Shown in pieces: positions 35,701 to 44,749 of a stretch of 51,647 nt of DNA. This DNA is from Oceanospirillaceae bacterium (GTDB lineage: Bacteria > Pseudomonadota > Gammaproteobacteria > Pseudomonadales > Balneatricaceae), in NCBI GenBank assembly GCA_013373085.1, contig JABXIM010000170.1, forward strand, positions 1 to 51,647. Direction: 5' to 3'. The position numbers and the translations under genes are program-made. Within the stretch, counting starts at the first letter, position 1; each line of letters starts with the position of its first letter. The notes under the pieces are model-generated. The model saw only the letters and a list, made by a program, of their open reading frames with translations, was not told where the DNA came from and did no database searches.

Positions 35701-38700
35701 CCAGTGACAGCCTGTCCGAGCGCGAAGCGGTGGTTCATGCCCGGGCGCAGCTGTTCCCGCTGACGGTCAAGGCGGTTCCGCAGCTGGGCGAGCAGGCATT
35801 CGAGACCTTCGACGGGGAAGCGGTCGATAGTGCCCAGCTGTACCGGGAACTGGGCGAGCTGTCGCTGCAATATGGTCCCGCGTTCCAGTCGATCGTCGGC
35901 CTCAAGCGCAATCGTACGCGGGGCGAAGCGCTGGTGCTGCTGGAACGTCCCGAGATGGCGGGCGAGGACAGCTCGATGTATGTCCTGCATCCGTCGCTGC
36001 TGGATGGCTGCTTCCAGTCGGCGATCGCGCTGCTGGAGCCTGCCGACGGCGCGTACCTACCGGTGTCGATAGACGCGCTGCAGGTGTTCACGGCTGCCCC
36101 GGAAAGGATGCTCTGCAAGGTCAAAATTGTGGAAAAAAGCGCGGCGCAGATCCAGGTCGATTTTGCGCTGGCCGATGAGAGCGGAGCGGTGTTTGCCGTG
36201 GTGAAACGACTCACCTGTGCCGCGCTGAGGGGCGCTTCCGGGCCCGACCGTTTCCCGAAGGGCGACTATCAGCGGCGCTGGAACGAGCAGCCGGCACTCG
36301 AGACTGTCGATCCGAATGTGACGGCCCTGGCGGTCATAGCCAGCCCGGTGGACACGCTGGCCGATGCCCTGACGGAGGTCAGCGCCTCGGTCGGTATCCC
36401 ATGCCAGCGCTACTCCATGGAGGAACTGCATGATCTGTCCATACTGGCGTCCGCCTCGCACATAGCCTACATCGCCTGGTCCGGCCTGGATCCGGAGTGG
36501 GATCCGACCGGTCAGGGCAACGCCGCTGAACTGCTGGCGCTGGTGCAGGGTCTTAACAGCGCCGGCTACAACGGCAAGCTGCGCGTGGTTACCCGAGCCT
36601 CGTCGGCAGTGGTCGAGGGCGATCAGGTCATACCTGCGCAAACCGCCATTGCCGGCTTCGCCCGCGTCGCCCGCAACGAGCTGGAGGCGCAGGATATCGC
36701 CATTGTCGATATCAATCGGCTTTCAACGGACGAAACCTTCGGTCAGGCGCAGAGCCTGTTCGTCGAGATCATCAACGCGGCCACGATCGATGAGATTGCC
36801 ATCCGCGACAGCCGCCGCTATGCGGTGGAGCTGACCCGCTCCGCTGCGCTGGAGTCCGCCAGCGCGGTGCAGGTCGAGGACGTCACGGCGACCCCGGTCA
36901 GTCTGGTGATCGCGGGTAATGAGATCAGTGCCCGCGTACTATCGGCCATCCCGCGCCTGCGGGACAGCGAGTATCGCCTCCGCATCGACCGGCTGGCCCG
37001 CCAGCAGGGCAACGAGGCGATGATGGCGGTGTGCGCCACCGTGCTGGAGTGCGGCGCGGGTACGACCCGATTCAGCGTGGGTGAGCGTGTCGCCGGACTG
37101 TTGCCGTATCGGCTCGACTCGCAGCAAGTGGTATCCGAGCCGGAGGCGCTGCTGGTGTCCGCCGCCGCGGCCGCTCCGGACGTCCTGCAGGCAAGTCACG
37201 CCATCGTCGAGGTGCAGGCGGTGCTGCTCGAGCACGCCTGCGACGGTGTTGCCGGCGCCGAGGTGCTGGTGGATGACAGCGCCCTGGGCGGCGCCCTCGG
37301 TCGCCGCTTCGAGCGGGCCGGCGCCCGCGTGACCCGCTTCGCTCAGTTCGATGCCGCCGCCCAGCAGCGCTTCGATCTGATCGCGGGCCCGCTGGCCCAG
37401 TGGAGCCGTACCCTTGGTTTCAGCACCCTGGAGGAGGGCGGGCAACTGGTCGACCTCTGCTCGAAGCGACTGTCGTTCGCCCTGCCGTCCCACTGTGGCC
37501 GCCTGGTCAGGGTGGTATCCGACCTGGCGGGCCTGCAGAAGTCGCAGTCCTATGCTGCGGCGCTGGACAGCGTCATCCGCGAAGCGGCCGGGGGCCGGCT
37601 GCCGAAGGCCGCCGAGTGGACCCTGCAGGCGCTGCTCGATCAGGGCCAAGGCGCGTCGGCCCCGGGCGAGTGGCAGGAGCTCCTGCTATCCGCCGGGCAG
37701 GCGCCTTTCGCGGCCATGGGCCCGGATGTGCCGGCGTTTTCAGCCACTGGCAGCTACCTGGTGACCGGCGGCTTTGGCGGGCTGGGCGCCGAAGTGGCGC
37801 GCTGGCTGGCCGAGCATGGCGCGGGACATATCGCGCTGGTCAGCCGCCGCGGGGGGGCTACGCCCGGTGCCGATCTGCTGATTCGCGACCTGGAACAGGC
37901 CGGCGCCAGCGTCAGCACCCACGCGGTCGATATGGCTCAGGCCGGCGCGGTGGCGGAGCTTGTGCAGTCCCTGTGCCGTGACGCCGCGCCGCTGAAGGGC
38001 ATTTTCCACGCCGCCGGGGTGCTGGACGATCAGCTGCTGGCGGATATGCCGCCAGAGGCGCTGGCGCGGGTGATGGCGGTGAAAGCGGGCGGTGCGCGAA
38101 TCCTGCACGAGACGCTGGAATCGCTGCCGGTCGAGCTGGAACATTTCGTGCTGTTCTCGTCCATCGCCAACCTGGTGGGCAACAGCCGCCAGGGCAACTA
38201 CTGCGCCGCGAACGGTTACCTGGATGGCCTGGCGCACCTGCGACGGGCCCGGGGTTTGCCGGCGCTGAGCGTGAACTTTGGCGCCATTGCCGCCGTTGGC
38301 ATGCTCGAAGAGGACGCCCGCATCGGCCAGCACCTCACGCAGATCGGCCTGGCGCCGTTGCATGTGGGCACCGCCCTGCGGGGCCTGGGACGGGCGCTGG
38401 TGCAGGGGCAGACGCAGATTGCCATCGCCGAGCAGGTCGCCTGGGAACGCTGGGCCGCATACGAAACCGTGGGTGGCAACTCGCCGGCATTCGCTAAGCT
38501 GGTGGCTGAGAGCCGCGAAGCCGCGAATGGCGACGCTTCGCTGGTTGCGCAGTTGCACCAGGCGGTGAAATCCAGCCCCGAGGCGGAGGGCAAGGCCGTG
38601 CTGCAGAACCTGATCGCCGATGTGATCGCCATGGTTCTGAAAACCTCGGCCGAGCGGCTCAAACCCGACCTCGCGTTCGATGCGTTCGGCGTCGACTCGC

Positions 38701-38831
38701 TGATGTCCACCGAGATCCAGATCAATCTCGATCAGGCCATCGGCATCAGCTACTCGGTTGTCGAGCTGCTGGGTCACGCGACGATCAACGGTCTGGTCGA
38801 CAAGGCCTTTGCCGAGATCACCGAAGCCTAG
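32715..38831 (+). CDS. Type I iterative-type polyketide synthase, KS-AT-DH-(degenerate ER)-KR-ACP
   Basis: 2038 residues, ATG with AAAGGAG upstream. Domains: KS about 16-432 (Cys188 in DTACSSSL, HGTGTG, SIGHLEAAAG); AT about 539-828 (GHSVGE, Ser632; VPYHSP in the specificity loop, probably malonyl); DH about 905-1175 (HKVDGVAIMP, His926; HPSLLDGCFQ, Asp1097); a region about 1440-1560 shaped like an ER (CGAGTTRFSVGERVAG) without the NADPH-binding GGVGxA; KR from 1679 (TGGFGGLG, Tyr1829 in NYCAANGYLD); ACP about 1955-2038 (GVDSLM, Ser1995). No methyltransferase and no thioesterase. One module and no docking ends suggest iterative use, giving an unsaturated chain. It heads the cluster; the oxoamine synthase gene follows. 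Confidence 0.93.
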   Translation: MENAEGATSDYEQVKVAIVGAACKFPGGSNNPELFFQNLLSGRNYASKIPMDRWSLDKFSNASDSAGKAYVEFGHFLHDYDYRGFDAEFFNLSPREVEFLDPQQRMLLELSWEALESAGLDPEQMAGSETGVFVGGFTVDHLLNQLGAGARDTIGSHSAAGATLTMLSNRISYAFDFHGPSFSLDTACSSSLVAFAQAVSAIESSQCETALVGGVNFMLRPEYTIAMSKGRFLAKDGRSKSFDSRADGYGRGEGGGVVVLKSLAAAERDGDPILAVVEGVGVNQDGRTSGITVPNPSAQRDLMKKVLSTSGCDAGGVNYVEAHGTGTGVGDPLETKAIAEVYGRDNDCCVGSVKASIGHLEAAAGIASVIKSVMMLRNNMVPPVAGLETVNPAIPERIFLPRSPVPLAADGQSARIAINSFGYGGTNAHVILSGRPGLNRRNGAADGLSGGQRLLPVSARDADALRARAAQFAALLASDEVALDDVLFTASNRRAQLSHRLAVWGDSRQALREALQQYLEGELPPGASLGERASSGDKRIAFVYTGMGPQWHGMGRELYEQNAIFRATLQEADAVFSQIAGFSILEEMLKDEEHSEIKRTDYAQPGNLMVQLGLTAALAAEGVTPDAVVGHSVGEVASAWASGMLTLEETLLVSCQRSRIQATTAGQGKMLALGVGEATAAELIAPYAGKVSLAAINSPASVTVAGAADCLDAILASAIEQKLFARMLDVAVPYHSPVMEQLKPELRRQLSVLDPAEARTALYSTVTGGRVGHAADARRFDAKYWCDNVREPVHFAAAIRSMLADGYTTFVEIGPHPVLRRAIEEVFQEQGADAREVATLWMNKPEGLSVHQAVADIYTAGGGIDWQRREGAGRLIDLPAYPWQRKPLWRESLWQANDRTHEQLDPLHGHDGADLNLSRLNYLDDHKVDGVAIMPAAGFLEALCESARERWPQLDAQSGWSLRNIEILEALILDRERALHLSVAFDDFTNEAKLLASDSLSEREAVVHARAQLFPLTVKAVPQLGEQAFETFDGEAVDSAQLYRELGELSLQYGPAFQSIVGLKRNRTRGEALVLLERPEMAGEDSSMYVLHPSLLDGCFQSAIALLEPADGAYLPVSIDALQVFTAAPERMLCKVKIVEKSAAQIQVDFALADESGAVFAVVKRLTCAALRGASGPDRFPKGDYQRRWNEQPALETVDPNVTALAVIASPVDTLADALTEVSASVGIPCQRYSMEELHDLSILASASHIAYIAWSGLDPEWDPTGQGNAAELLALVQGLNSAGYNGKLRVVTRASSAVVEGDQVIPAQTAIAGFARVARNELEAQDIAIVDINRLSTDETFGQAQSLFVEIINAATIDEIAIRDSRRYAVELTRSAALESASAVQVEDVTATPVSLVIAGNEISARVLSAIPRLRDSEYRLRIDRLARQQGNEAMMAVCATVLECGAGTTRFSVGERVAGLLPYRLDSQQVVSEPEALLVSAAAAAPDVLQASHAIVEVQAVLLEHACDGVAGAEVLVDDSALGGALGRRFERAGARVTRFAQFDAAAQQRFDLIAGPLAQWSRTLGFSTLEEGGQLVDLCSKRLSFALPSHCGRLVRVVSDLAGLQKSQSYAAALDSVIREAAGGRLPKAAEWTLQALLDQGQGASAPGEWQELLLSAGQAPFAAMGPDVPAFSATGSYLVTGGFGGLGAEVARWLAEHGAGHIALVSRRGGATPGADLLIRDLEQAGASVSTHAVDMAQAGAVAELVQSLCRDAAPLKGIFHAAGVLDDQLLADMPPEALARVMAVKAGGARILHETLESLPVELEHFVLFSSIANLVGNSRQGNYCAANGYLDGLAHLRRARGLPALSVNFGAIAAVGMLEEDARIGQHLTQIGLAPLHVGTALRGLGRALVQGQTQIAIAEQVAWERWAAYETVGGNSPAFAKLVAESREAANGDASLVAQLHQAVKSSPEAEGKAVLQNLIADVIAMVLKTSAERLKPDLAFDAFGVDSLMSTEIQINLDQAIGISYSVVELLGHATINGLVDKAFAEITEA

Positions 38832-39007
38832 GCTGGGCGCAGCGCGCGCAGATGCATTTCAAATCAAACGTATCCGCTGTTTGAACGGTCCCGGTCAATG
38901 CCCTGGCGCGTCGGCCGGGGCCTTGCGGGGCTACCGCCGGGCATTCCGAAAACCGGGGCCCGGGGCAGGCAGCGAGATGATTCACCTTTTTACTGGACGT
39001 TATTCCC

Positions 39008-40303
39008 GTGACCACACAAAAGTCATCCATGGACAGTTTGCTCAACCAGATCCGGGCAAAAATACAGACTGCTGAGGCCGCGCCGGCACAGGAGCACGCG
39101 CCGCTGCAGGTCCAGGATTATCCCGAGCATGCGATGCTGCAGCGCATCCACTCGCTTTACAGCAACGGCTCGACGCTGCGCAACCCCTATTTTCTGCCGC
39201 GCAGTGGCACCGTCTCCAGTGTGCTGGAAATCGAACAGGAGGAGTATGTCACCTTCTCCAATTACAACTACCTGGGCCTTTCCAACGATGAGCGCGTGAA
39301 AGAGGCCGCGTGCGCCGCTATTCACCGCTACGGTACCCATGCCGGCGCTGCACGAATGGTGGGGGGAGAGTGCGAGCTACACCGCGAGCTGGAGCGTGCA
39401 TTGGCCGATTTCACCGGCTTTGAAGCCGCCACGGTCGGCGTGGGCGGTTACAGCACCAATGTCTCCGCCGTGGGATACCTGCTCGATAAGCGTGACCTTA
39501 TCCTGCACGACGAGTACATGCACAACAGTGGCGTGATGGGCGCCGTGATGTCCGGGGCCCGGCGCATCGCCTTCCCGCACAATGACATGGCGGCGCTCAA
39601 ACGCCTGCTCAGCGACAATCGCAAGCAGCACCGCAAGACAGTCATTCTGGTCGAAGGCGCCTACAGCATGGATGGCGATCTGGTCGATCTGCCCAGCCTG
39701 ATCGAGCTGAAAAAAGAGTTCGGCGCCTGGTTGATGATTGACGAAGCGCACTCCTGCGGCACCGTTGGCGCAACCGGTCGCGGCGTTTGCGAGCATTTCG
39801 GCGTGCCCACCTCCGAGGTTGAGCTTATCGTCGGCACGCTGTCGAAAAGTTTTGCCAGCTGCGGGGGCTTTCTGGCCGGTTCCCGGGAATTGATCGAACT
39901 GCTGCATCACTTCTGCCCGGGCCTGCTGCTCTACAGCACCGGGATAAGTCCGGCGAACACGGCGGCGGCGCTGGCCGCTGTGGAGATTGCCAAAGCCGAG
40001 CCCGAGCGCGTGCAGCGCCTGCAAAACAATGCACGCACCTTCAAGCGGCTGGCCGAGGCCGAAGGCCTGGATTGCCGCACCAGCGTGCCCGGCGTGCCCA
40101 TCGTGCCGCTGATGATCGACGACGACAAGGCGCTGCATTTGATGTCCTCGCTGCTCGAGCAGCGCTTTATCTCCCATGCCGTTATGCACCCGGTTGTGCC
40201 GCGTGAAGCGGCCCGCCTGCGCTGTTTTATCAGTGCCGATCACACGGAAGAGATGATGGCCCGAATGTTACGGCTCATAGCCACTTCAGATAAAACCAAT
40301 TAA
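39008..40303 (+). CDS. PLP-dependent alpha-oxoamine synthase (PKS off-loading candidate)
   Basis: 431 residues from the GTG at 39008; MDSLLNQ at 39029 is an alternative start and neither has a strong ribosome site. Related to BioF, Kbl, CqsA and serine palmitoyltransferase: TFSNYNYLGLSNDERVKEAA, GTHAGAARMVGGECELHREL, ILVEGAYSMDGDLVDLP, MIDEAHSCGTVGATGRG, and GTLSKSFASCGGF with the PLP lysine 280. The family joins an acyl thioester to an amino acid with loss of CO2, giving an alpha-amino ketone. Placed 176 bp after a PKS that lacks a thioesterase, it likely releases the ACP-bound chain, as in prodiginine or fumonisin-type pathways. The amino acid used is not predictable here. Confidence 0.88.
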   Translation: MTTQKSSMDSLLNQIRAKIQTAEAAPAQEHAPLQVQDYPEHAMLQRIHSLYSNGSTLRNPYFLPRSGTVSSVLEIEQEEYVTFSNYNYLGLSNDERVKEAACAAIHRYGTHAGAARMVGGECELHRELERALADFTGFEAATVGVGGYSTNVSAVGYLLDKRDLILHDEYMHNSGVMGAVMSGARRIAFPHNDMAALKRLLSDNRKQHRKTVILVEGAYSMDGDLVDLPSLIELKKEFGAWLMIDEAHSCGTVGATGRGVCEHFGVPTSEVELIVGTLSKSFASCGGFLAGSRELIELLHHFCPGLLLYSTGISPANTAAALAAVEIAKAEPERVQRLQNNARTFKRLAEAEGLDCRTSVPGVPIVPLMIDDDKALHLMSSLLEQRFISHAVMHPVVPREAARLRCFISADHTEEMMARMLRLIATSDKTN

Positions 40304-40313
40304 GGATATCGAC

Positions 40314-41123
40314 ATGTTAAAAGCCCAATACCTTCCACTGACGGTTGCCTCGTTGATCGCGGCCAATATCGCTGTCGCCAATACGCAGGCTATCGATTTC
40401 GATGAGCGCGGCCGCGAAATTGCCCATAGCGTCGATCGCAACGATGCGGGTTTCGAAGACTATGTCGTGGTCGGGAAAATGACTGTCAACCGCCCCGGTG
40501 GCGTGAGCGCTTCGAGGGTGTTCGAGATGAACACCCTGGAGCTGCGCGACGATGGCGACAAGCGCCTCGTGGTATTTTCACAGCCGCGTGATCTGGCCGG
40601 GTTCGTATCGCTGACCTACACCCACCCCAATGCGCCCGACGACCAGTGGATCTTTCTGCCGGCGACCAATCGCTCCAAGCGGCTGGCTTCCCGGGATAAA
40701 ACCGGTTCCTTCGCCGGGTCGGAGTTCTCCTACGAGGATATCGCCACCTGGGAGCTGTCCAACTATGACTACAAGTTCATTCAGGACGAGCCCTGTGGCG
40801 AGCCGGCAACCACCTGCCATACGATCGCCAATATTCCCAAATACGAACATTCGGGCTATCAGAAGCTTGTCGAGACCATCGATCCGCGCATCTGGCAGCC
40901 GGTCCGCATCGTCTATTTCGACCGCCAGGGTCGCGAGCTGAAAAAGCTCGAGTTCTTCGATTACAAAGAGTACGAGGACAAGCACTGGCGTCCGGATCGC
41001 ATGGTGATGACCAACCTGCGCGACGGTTCGTACTCGGAAATCGTTTGGGACGATTACCGCTTCAAAACGGGCCTGAGCGAATCTGACCTGACCGACACCC
41101 GCCTGGAGTACTGGTCTCGATGA
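40314..41123 (+). CDS. LolA-like outer membrane lipoprotein-sorting family protein (PF17131-like)
   Basis: 269 residues, ATG with AAGGA. Signal peptide: TVASLIAANIAVA then NTQA, so periplasmic. The mature protein is beta-rich: FEDYVVVGKMTVNRPGG, RLVVFSQPRDLAGFVSLTYT, DDQWIFLPATNRSKRLASRD, KTGSFAGSEFSYEDIATWEL and VYFDRQGRELKKLEFFDY. This is the family that accompanies RND/MMPL exporters and resembles LolA, which carries lipids across the periplasm. Here it would shuttle the cluster's hydrophobic product. It starts 10 bp after the oxoamine synthase, and its stop overlaps the next start (ATGA). Confidence 0.85.
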   Translation: MLKAQYLPLTVASLIAANIAVANTQAIDFDERGREIAHSVDRNDAGFEDYVVVGKMTVNRPGGVSASRVFEMNTLELRDDGDKRLVVFSQPRDLAGFVSLTYTHPNAPDDQWIFLPATNRSKRLASRDKTGSFAGSEFSYEDIATWELSNYDYKFIQDEPCGEPATTCHTIANIPKYEHSGYQKLVETIDPRIWQPVRIVYFDRQGRELKKLEFFDYKEYEDKHWRPDRMVMTNLRDGSYSEIVWDDYRFKTGLSESDLTDTRLEYWSR

Positions 41124-42313
41124 GATTGCGCGTTGCCGCGACGGTGCTGCAGGGTGCAGCACTGTTGCTCTCAGTGGATGCGTGGGCGGGCCCGCCGCGC
41201 GGGAATCTGGCGCTGGATGTCGCCGCCTACCCGGACGAGCCGCTGTTTGAGGATCAGAATGACAGCGTTCTGCAATCCAGCCTTTCGGCCAGTATCGACT
41301 GGACAGCCCGCCTGTCCAGGGACGTCAGGTTCGATCTCAGTGCCCGTGGCCGGGTCAGTGCAGACACGGAAGACAGGCTGTTCGGCGATATCAAGGAGGG
41401 CCTGCTGCGCTTCAGAGTGGCGGATACCGACTTCAAGGCCGGTGTGGTGCAAGAGAACTGGAGTGTACTCGAGGCCTGGAATCCGGTGGACATCGTCAAC
41501 CAGCGCGACCTGGTGGAAGACTACCAGGGCGATGCCAAGCTGGGTCAGCCGGGCGTGACCGCCACGACCGTGTACAACGACTGGGTGCTCTCCGCTTTCG
41601 TGCTGCCCTACAGCCGCGAGAGGCGTATAGCCGAAGGCGAAGACCGCCTGCGGAACCTGCCCGCACCGGTTCAGGACGCAGTGTTCGAGGATGGCCAGGG
41701 GCGCAGCAGCCTCGCGCTGAGGGGGCAGTATCGGCTGGGCGACTTTGACCTGGCGCTGTCGTACTTCAGGGGGCATGCACGGGAGCCCATCTACCGGCCG
41801 ATTATTGACCGGGAGGGACTCTCTGGTTTCGACGAAGTGTACGAGAGCATCTCTCAAACAGGCGTCGAGCTGCTGTACGTGATCGGTGACAGTGTTCTCA
41901 AGGGCGAAGTGATTTATCGCAGTGCCGACTCGGATGAATTCGCCGCCGCCGGCATTGGTTCTGAAACGACCTTCAATCAGCTTACCAACGGATTCGATTC
42001 GATCACGCTGTATCTCGAGGGGTATTACGACGGGCGTAACGATCGGGCCGCGTTAACGCCGTTTCAAAGGGATGTCTATGTCGGTGCTCGGTATAACCGC
42101 AACGATGTCTATGACTCCCTGGTCGACGTTCGCGTTACCCACGACCTGGAGTTTCATTCCAACCTGGTCGATATTCGCGCGTCGCGGCGGTTTGGGAAAC
42201 AGCAGACCCTCGAGCTGCAGCTGCTGGCGCCTTTATCGGTCGATAACGACAGGGCACTGCAGGGTTATGAAAACGACCAGCGCGCGAAGCTCAGTTGGGC
42301 CTGGTACTTTTGA
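41120..42313 (+). CDS. Outer-membrane beta-barrel protein of the PKS cluster
   Basis: 397 residues, translationally coupled to the preceding gene by ATGA. Signal peptide: VLQGAALLLSVDAWA then GPPR. The mature protein has alternating beta strands (SSLSASIDWTARLSRDVRFD, LRGQYRLGDFDLALSYFRG) and ends in SWAWYF, with the terminal aromatic residue typical of outer-membrane barrels inserted by the Bam complex. Such proteins recur between LolA-like and RND genes in lipid-export loci. It probably receives or displays the product at the outer membrane. No close family name recognised. Confidence 0.75.
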   Translation: MRLRVAATVLQGAALLLSVDAWAGPPRGNLALDVAAYPDEPLFEDQNDSVLQSSLSASIDWTARLSRDVRFDLSARGRVSADTEDRLFGDIKEGLLRFRVADTDFKAGVVQENWSVLEAWNPVDIVNQRDLVEDYQGDAKLGQPGVTATTVYNDWVLSAFVLPYSRERRIAEGEDRLRNLPAPVQDAVFEDGQGRSSLALRGQYRLGDFDLALSYFRGHAREPIYRPIIDREGLSGFDEVYESISQTGVELLYVIGDSVLKGEVIYRSADSDEFAAAGIGSETTFNQLTNGFDSITLYLEGYYDGRNDRAALTPFQRDVYVGARYNRNDVYDSLVDVRVTHDLEFHSNLVDIRASRRFGKQQTLELQLLAPLSVDNDRALQGYENDQRAKLSWAWYF

Positions 42314-42360
42314 GCCGGTATTCCGGCAGGCGTAAATGGAAACGTCAGGGAGATTTTGCG

Positions 42361-44748
42361 ATGGGTAACTTACGCACAGGCCGACGCGAGCAGGGCGGCA
42401 CAGGTGAGGTTGCAGGCTGGAAACGCTTTGTCGTGCGGTACCTCACTTTTGTCACCGATAATCCTGTCAAGGTATTGATCGGATCGGTCATATTGGCGGC
42501 CCTGCTCATGGCTGGCATGTCGCAGCTGACATTCCGCAGCGACAACCGGGTGTTCTTCGCCGATGACAATCCCGAGTTACAGCAGCTGGAACGGTTTGAG
42601 CAGCTGTACGGTCGGGACGATAATTTGATTTACGTGGTAAAAGCCCTAAAGGGGGATCTGTTTACCCCCGAACGGCTGCACGCGATCAATGAAATAACCG
42701 ACGCCGCCTGGGCGCTGCCGGATGTTAAGCGGGTCGATTCGGTGACCAACTTTCAGCGGGTTCGCGCGGTTGGCGATGACATCGAGATCGACCATCTGGC
42801 GCGCTCCGGCGATCCCCTGACGACGGCGCAGGCGCGTCAGCTGAAAGCGGACGCAGCGCTGGAACCGCTGTTAACCGACCGGCTGCTGTCTAAAGATGGC
42901 GCCCTGGGTCTGGTGGTGGTGCAATTCAACTTCCAGGCCGAAACCGCGTCCAGCCAATCTGAGGCGGCCATGGCTGCCGGCCAGGAAATCCTGGATCGGT
43001 TTGCGCAGACGTACCCGGACCTGGAGCTCGGTCTGTCGGGATCGGTGGCGCTTGATCACGCCTTTGTCGAGGCGAGCACCTACGATAGCTCGGTGTTGCT
43101 GCCCATCATGCTGGTCATACTGCTGCTGATCATCGTGGTTGCGCTGCGCTCGGTCGTCGGGGCGGTCGCGACCTTCCTGGTGATCCTGCTGAGCACGCTG
43201 TGCGCACTCGGTCTCGCCGCCATGCTGGGTATTCCGCTGTCCTCGCCGAGCGTCATCGCACCCAATATCATTCTCACCCTGGCGACCTGCGACTGTATCC
43301 ATATCTGTGCCGGTATGATGCGCCACCGTCGCAGTGGCCGCAGCCGGCCGGATGCCGTCAAAGTGGCCCTGCTCGAATGCTGGTGGCCGGTCACGCTGAC
43401 CACCCTGACCACGGCGATCGGTTTCCTGACGCTCTCGTTCAGCGCCGTGCCGCCTTTCGCACACCTCGGTATCATCGTTGCGATCGGCTCGCTGATGGCC
43501 TGGTTCCTGTCCGTGAGTTTCTTCCCTGCGCTGCTCTGCGTGCTGCCCTGGCGCGGTAAAACTGCGTCCTTGCCGGCAGAGCGCTTCAGTGGCGCCGTGG
43601 CCCGCATTGTGCTGGCGAACCCGCGTCGCTTGCTGGTCGGCATCAGCGCAGTGGCTGTGGTGCTCTGTTCGCTGGCATTCACGAACGTGCTGGACGACCG
43701 CTACGTGCGTTACTTCGATCAGAGTTTCAGCTTTCGGGAAGCTACCGATCGCATGAACGAAGACCTGGGCGGGTTTTATATTCTGGAGTTTTCGCTCGAT
43801 TCCCGGGAGGAGGGCGGCATCGCGACACCGCAGTACCTGCAGGAGGTCGATGCCTTTGCCGACTGGCTGCGGCAACAGCCAGGTGTGACGCATGTGCACG
43901 GGTTGCCCGATATCATGAAAACCGTCAACCGCGCGATGCAGGGGGGCGACGCCAGTGCCTACGTGCTGCCGGGCAACCGGGATCTCGCGGCGCAGTATCT
44001 GGCCCTGTACGAGATGTCGCTGCCGTTCGGTACCGATCTGCGCAACCAGCTCACGGCCGACAAGCGCTACAGCCGGCTTTCGGTGAGCCTCAACGATATC
44101 TCCACCCGGGATATGACCGATCTGCAGGCGCGCGCCGAAGCCTGGGCGGCCGACAATACCAGGGTGATCGCCGCATCGGCCAAGGCTACCGGGACATCGC
44201 TGCTCTTCGCTCATATCGGCAACCGCAATATTCAGGAAATGCTGCAGGGCATTGCGATGGGCGTACTGGTGGTCTGGGTCATTTTCCTGGTCGCCTTCCG
44301 CTCGCTGGTATTGAGTCTGGTCGGCACCTTTGCCAACTTCATTCCCTGCCTGGCAACGCTCGGCATCTGGGCGCTGATTAACGGCGAGGTGGGCATGGCG
44401 GTGGCGACGGTGGCCTCCGTGACCTTTGGCGTGGTGGTGGATGCGACCATCCACATGCTCTCGAGTTTCGTGCGCATTCAGCGGGAAGAGGGGGCCGGCA
44501 GCGCAGCGGCGGTGCGCGCCACCTTCGAGACGGTGGGGCCTGGCCTGGTGACGATGACGCTGTCGCTGGCGGCTGGCTTTCTGTGCCTGGCGTTCTCCGG
44601 TTTCCAGATCAACGCCTGGATGGGCACGATGGCGGCGCTGACGATTTTCGTCGCGCTGCTGTTCGATCTCTTCTTCATGCCCGCCATTCTGTTGCTGTTG
44701 AAGTCGCGCGAGCAATGTCGCGGCAGGCTGGCGATGGAGGCACAGTGA
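42361..44748 (+). CDS. RND/MMPL-superfamily exporter
   Basis: 795 residues from the ATG at 42361 with AGGGAG upstream; the frame is open to 42295 but that start lies in the gap without a ribosome site. Twelve membrane helices in two halves: helix 1 (PVKVLIGSVILAALLMAGM), a large periplasmic loop (FRSDNRVFFADDNPELQQLE), helices 2-6 (SSVLLPIMLVILLLIIVVAL; TTLTTAIGFLTLSFSAVPPF), then a second half with a similar loop and GVVVDATIHMLSSFVRIQRE. Resembles MMPL and hopanoid-transporter (HpnN-like) exporters, driven by the proton gradient. With the LolA-like and barrel proteins it forms a likely lipid-export path. Confidence 0.9.
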   Translation: MGNLRTGRREQGGTGEVAGWKRFVVRYLTFVTDNPVKVLIGSVILAALLMAGMSQLTFRSDNRVFFADDNPELQQLERFEQLYGRDDNLIYVVKALKGDLFTPERLHAINEITDAAWALPDVKRVDSVTNFQRVRAVGDDIEIDHLARSGDPLTTAQARQLKADAALEPLLTDRLLSKDGALGLVVVQFNFQAETASSQSEAAMAAGQEILDRFAQTYPDLELGLSGSVALDHAFVEASTYDSSVLLPIMLVILLLIIVVALRSVVGAVATFLVILLSTLCALGLAAMLGIPLSSPSVIAPNIILTLATCDCIHICAGMMRHRRSGRSRPDAVKVALLECWWPVTLTTLTTAIGFLTLSFSAVPPFAHLGIIVAIGSLMAWFLSVSFFPALLCVLPWRGKTASLPAERFSGAVARIVLANPRRLLVGISAVAVVLCSLAFTNVLDDRYVRYFDQSFSFREATDRMNEDLGGFYILEFSLDSREEGGIATPQYLQEVDAFADWLRQQPGVTHVHGLPDIMKTVNRAMQGGDASAYVLPGNRDLAAQYLALYEMSLPFGTDLRNQLTADKRYSRLSVSLNDISTRDMTDLQARAEAWAADNTRVIAASAKATGTSLLFAHIGNRNIQEMLQGIAMGVLVVWVIFLVAFRSLVLSLVGTFANFIPCLATLGIWALINGEVGMAVATVASVTFGVVVDATIHMLSSFVRIQREEGAGSAAAVRATFETVGPGLVTMTLSLAAGFLCLAFSGFQINAWMGTMAALTIFVALLFDLFFMPAILLLLKSREQCRGRLAMEAQ

Positions 44749-44749
44749 C

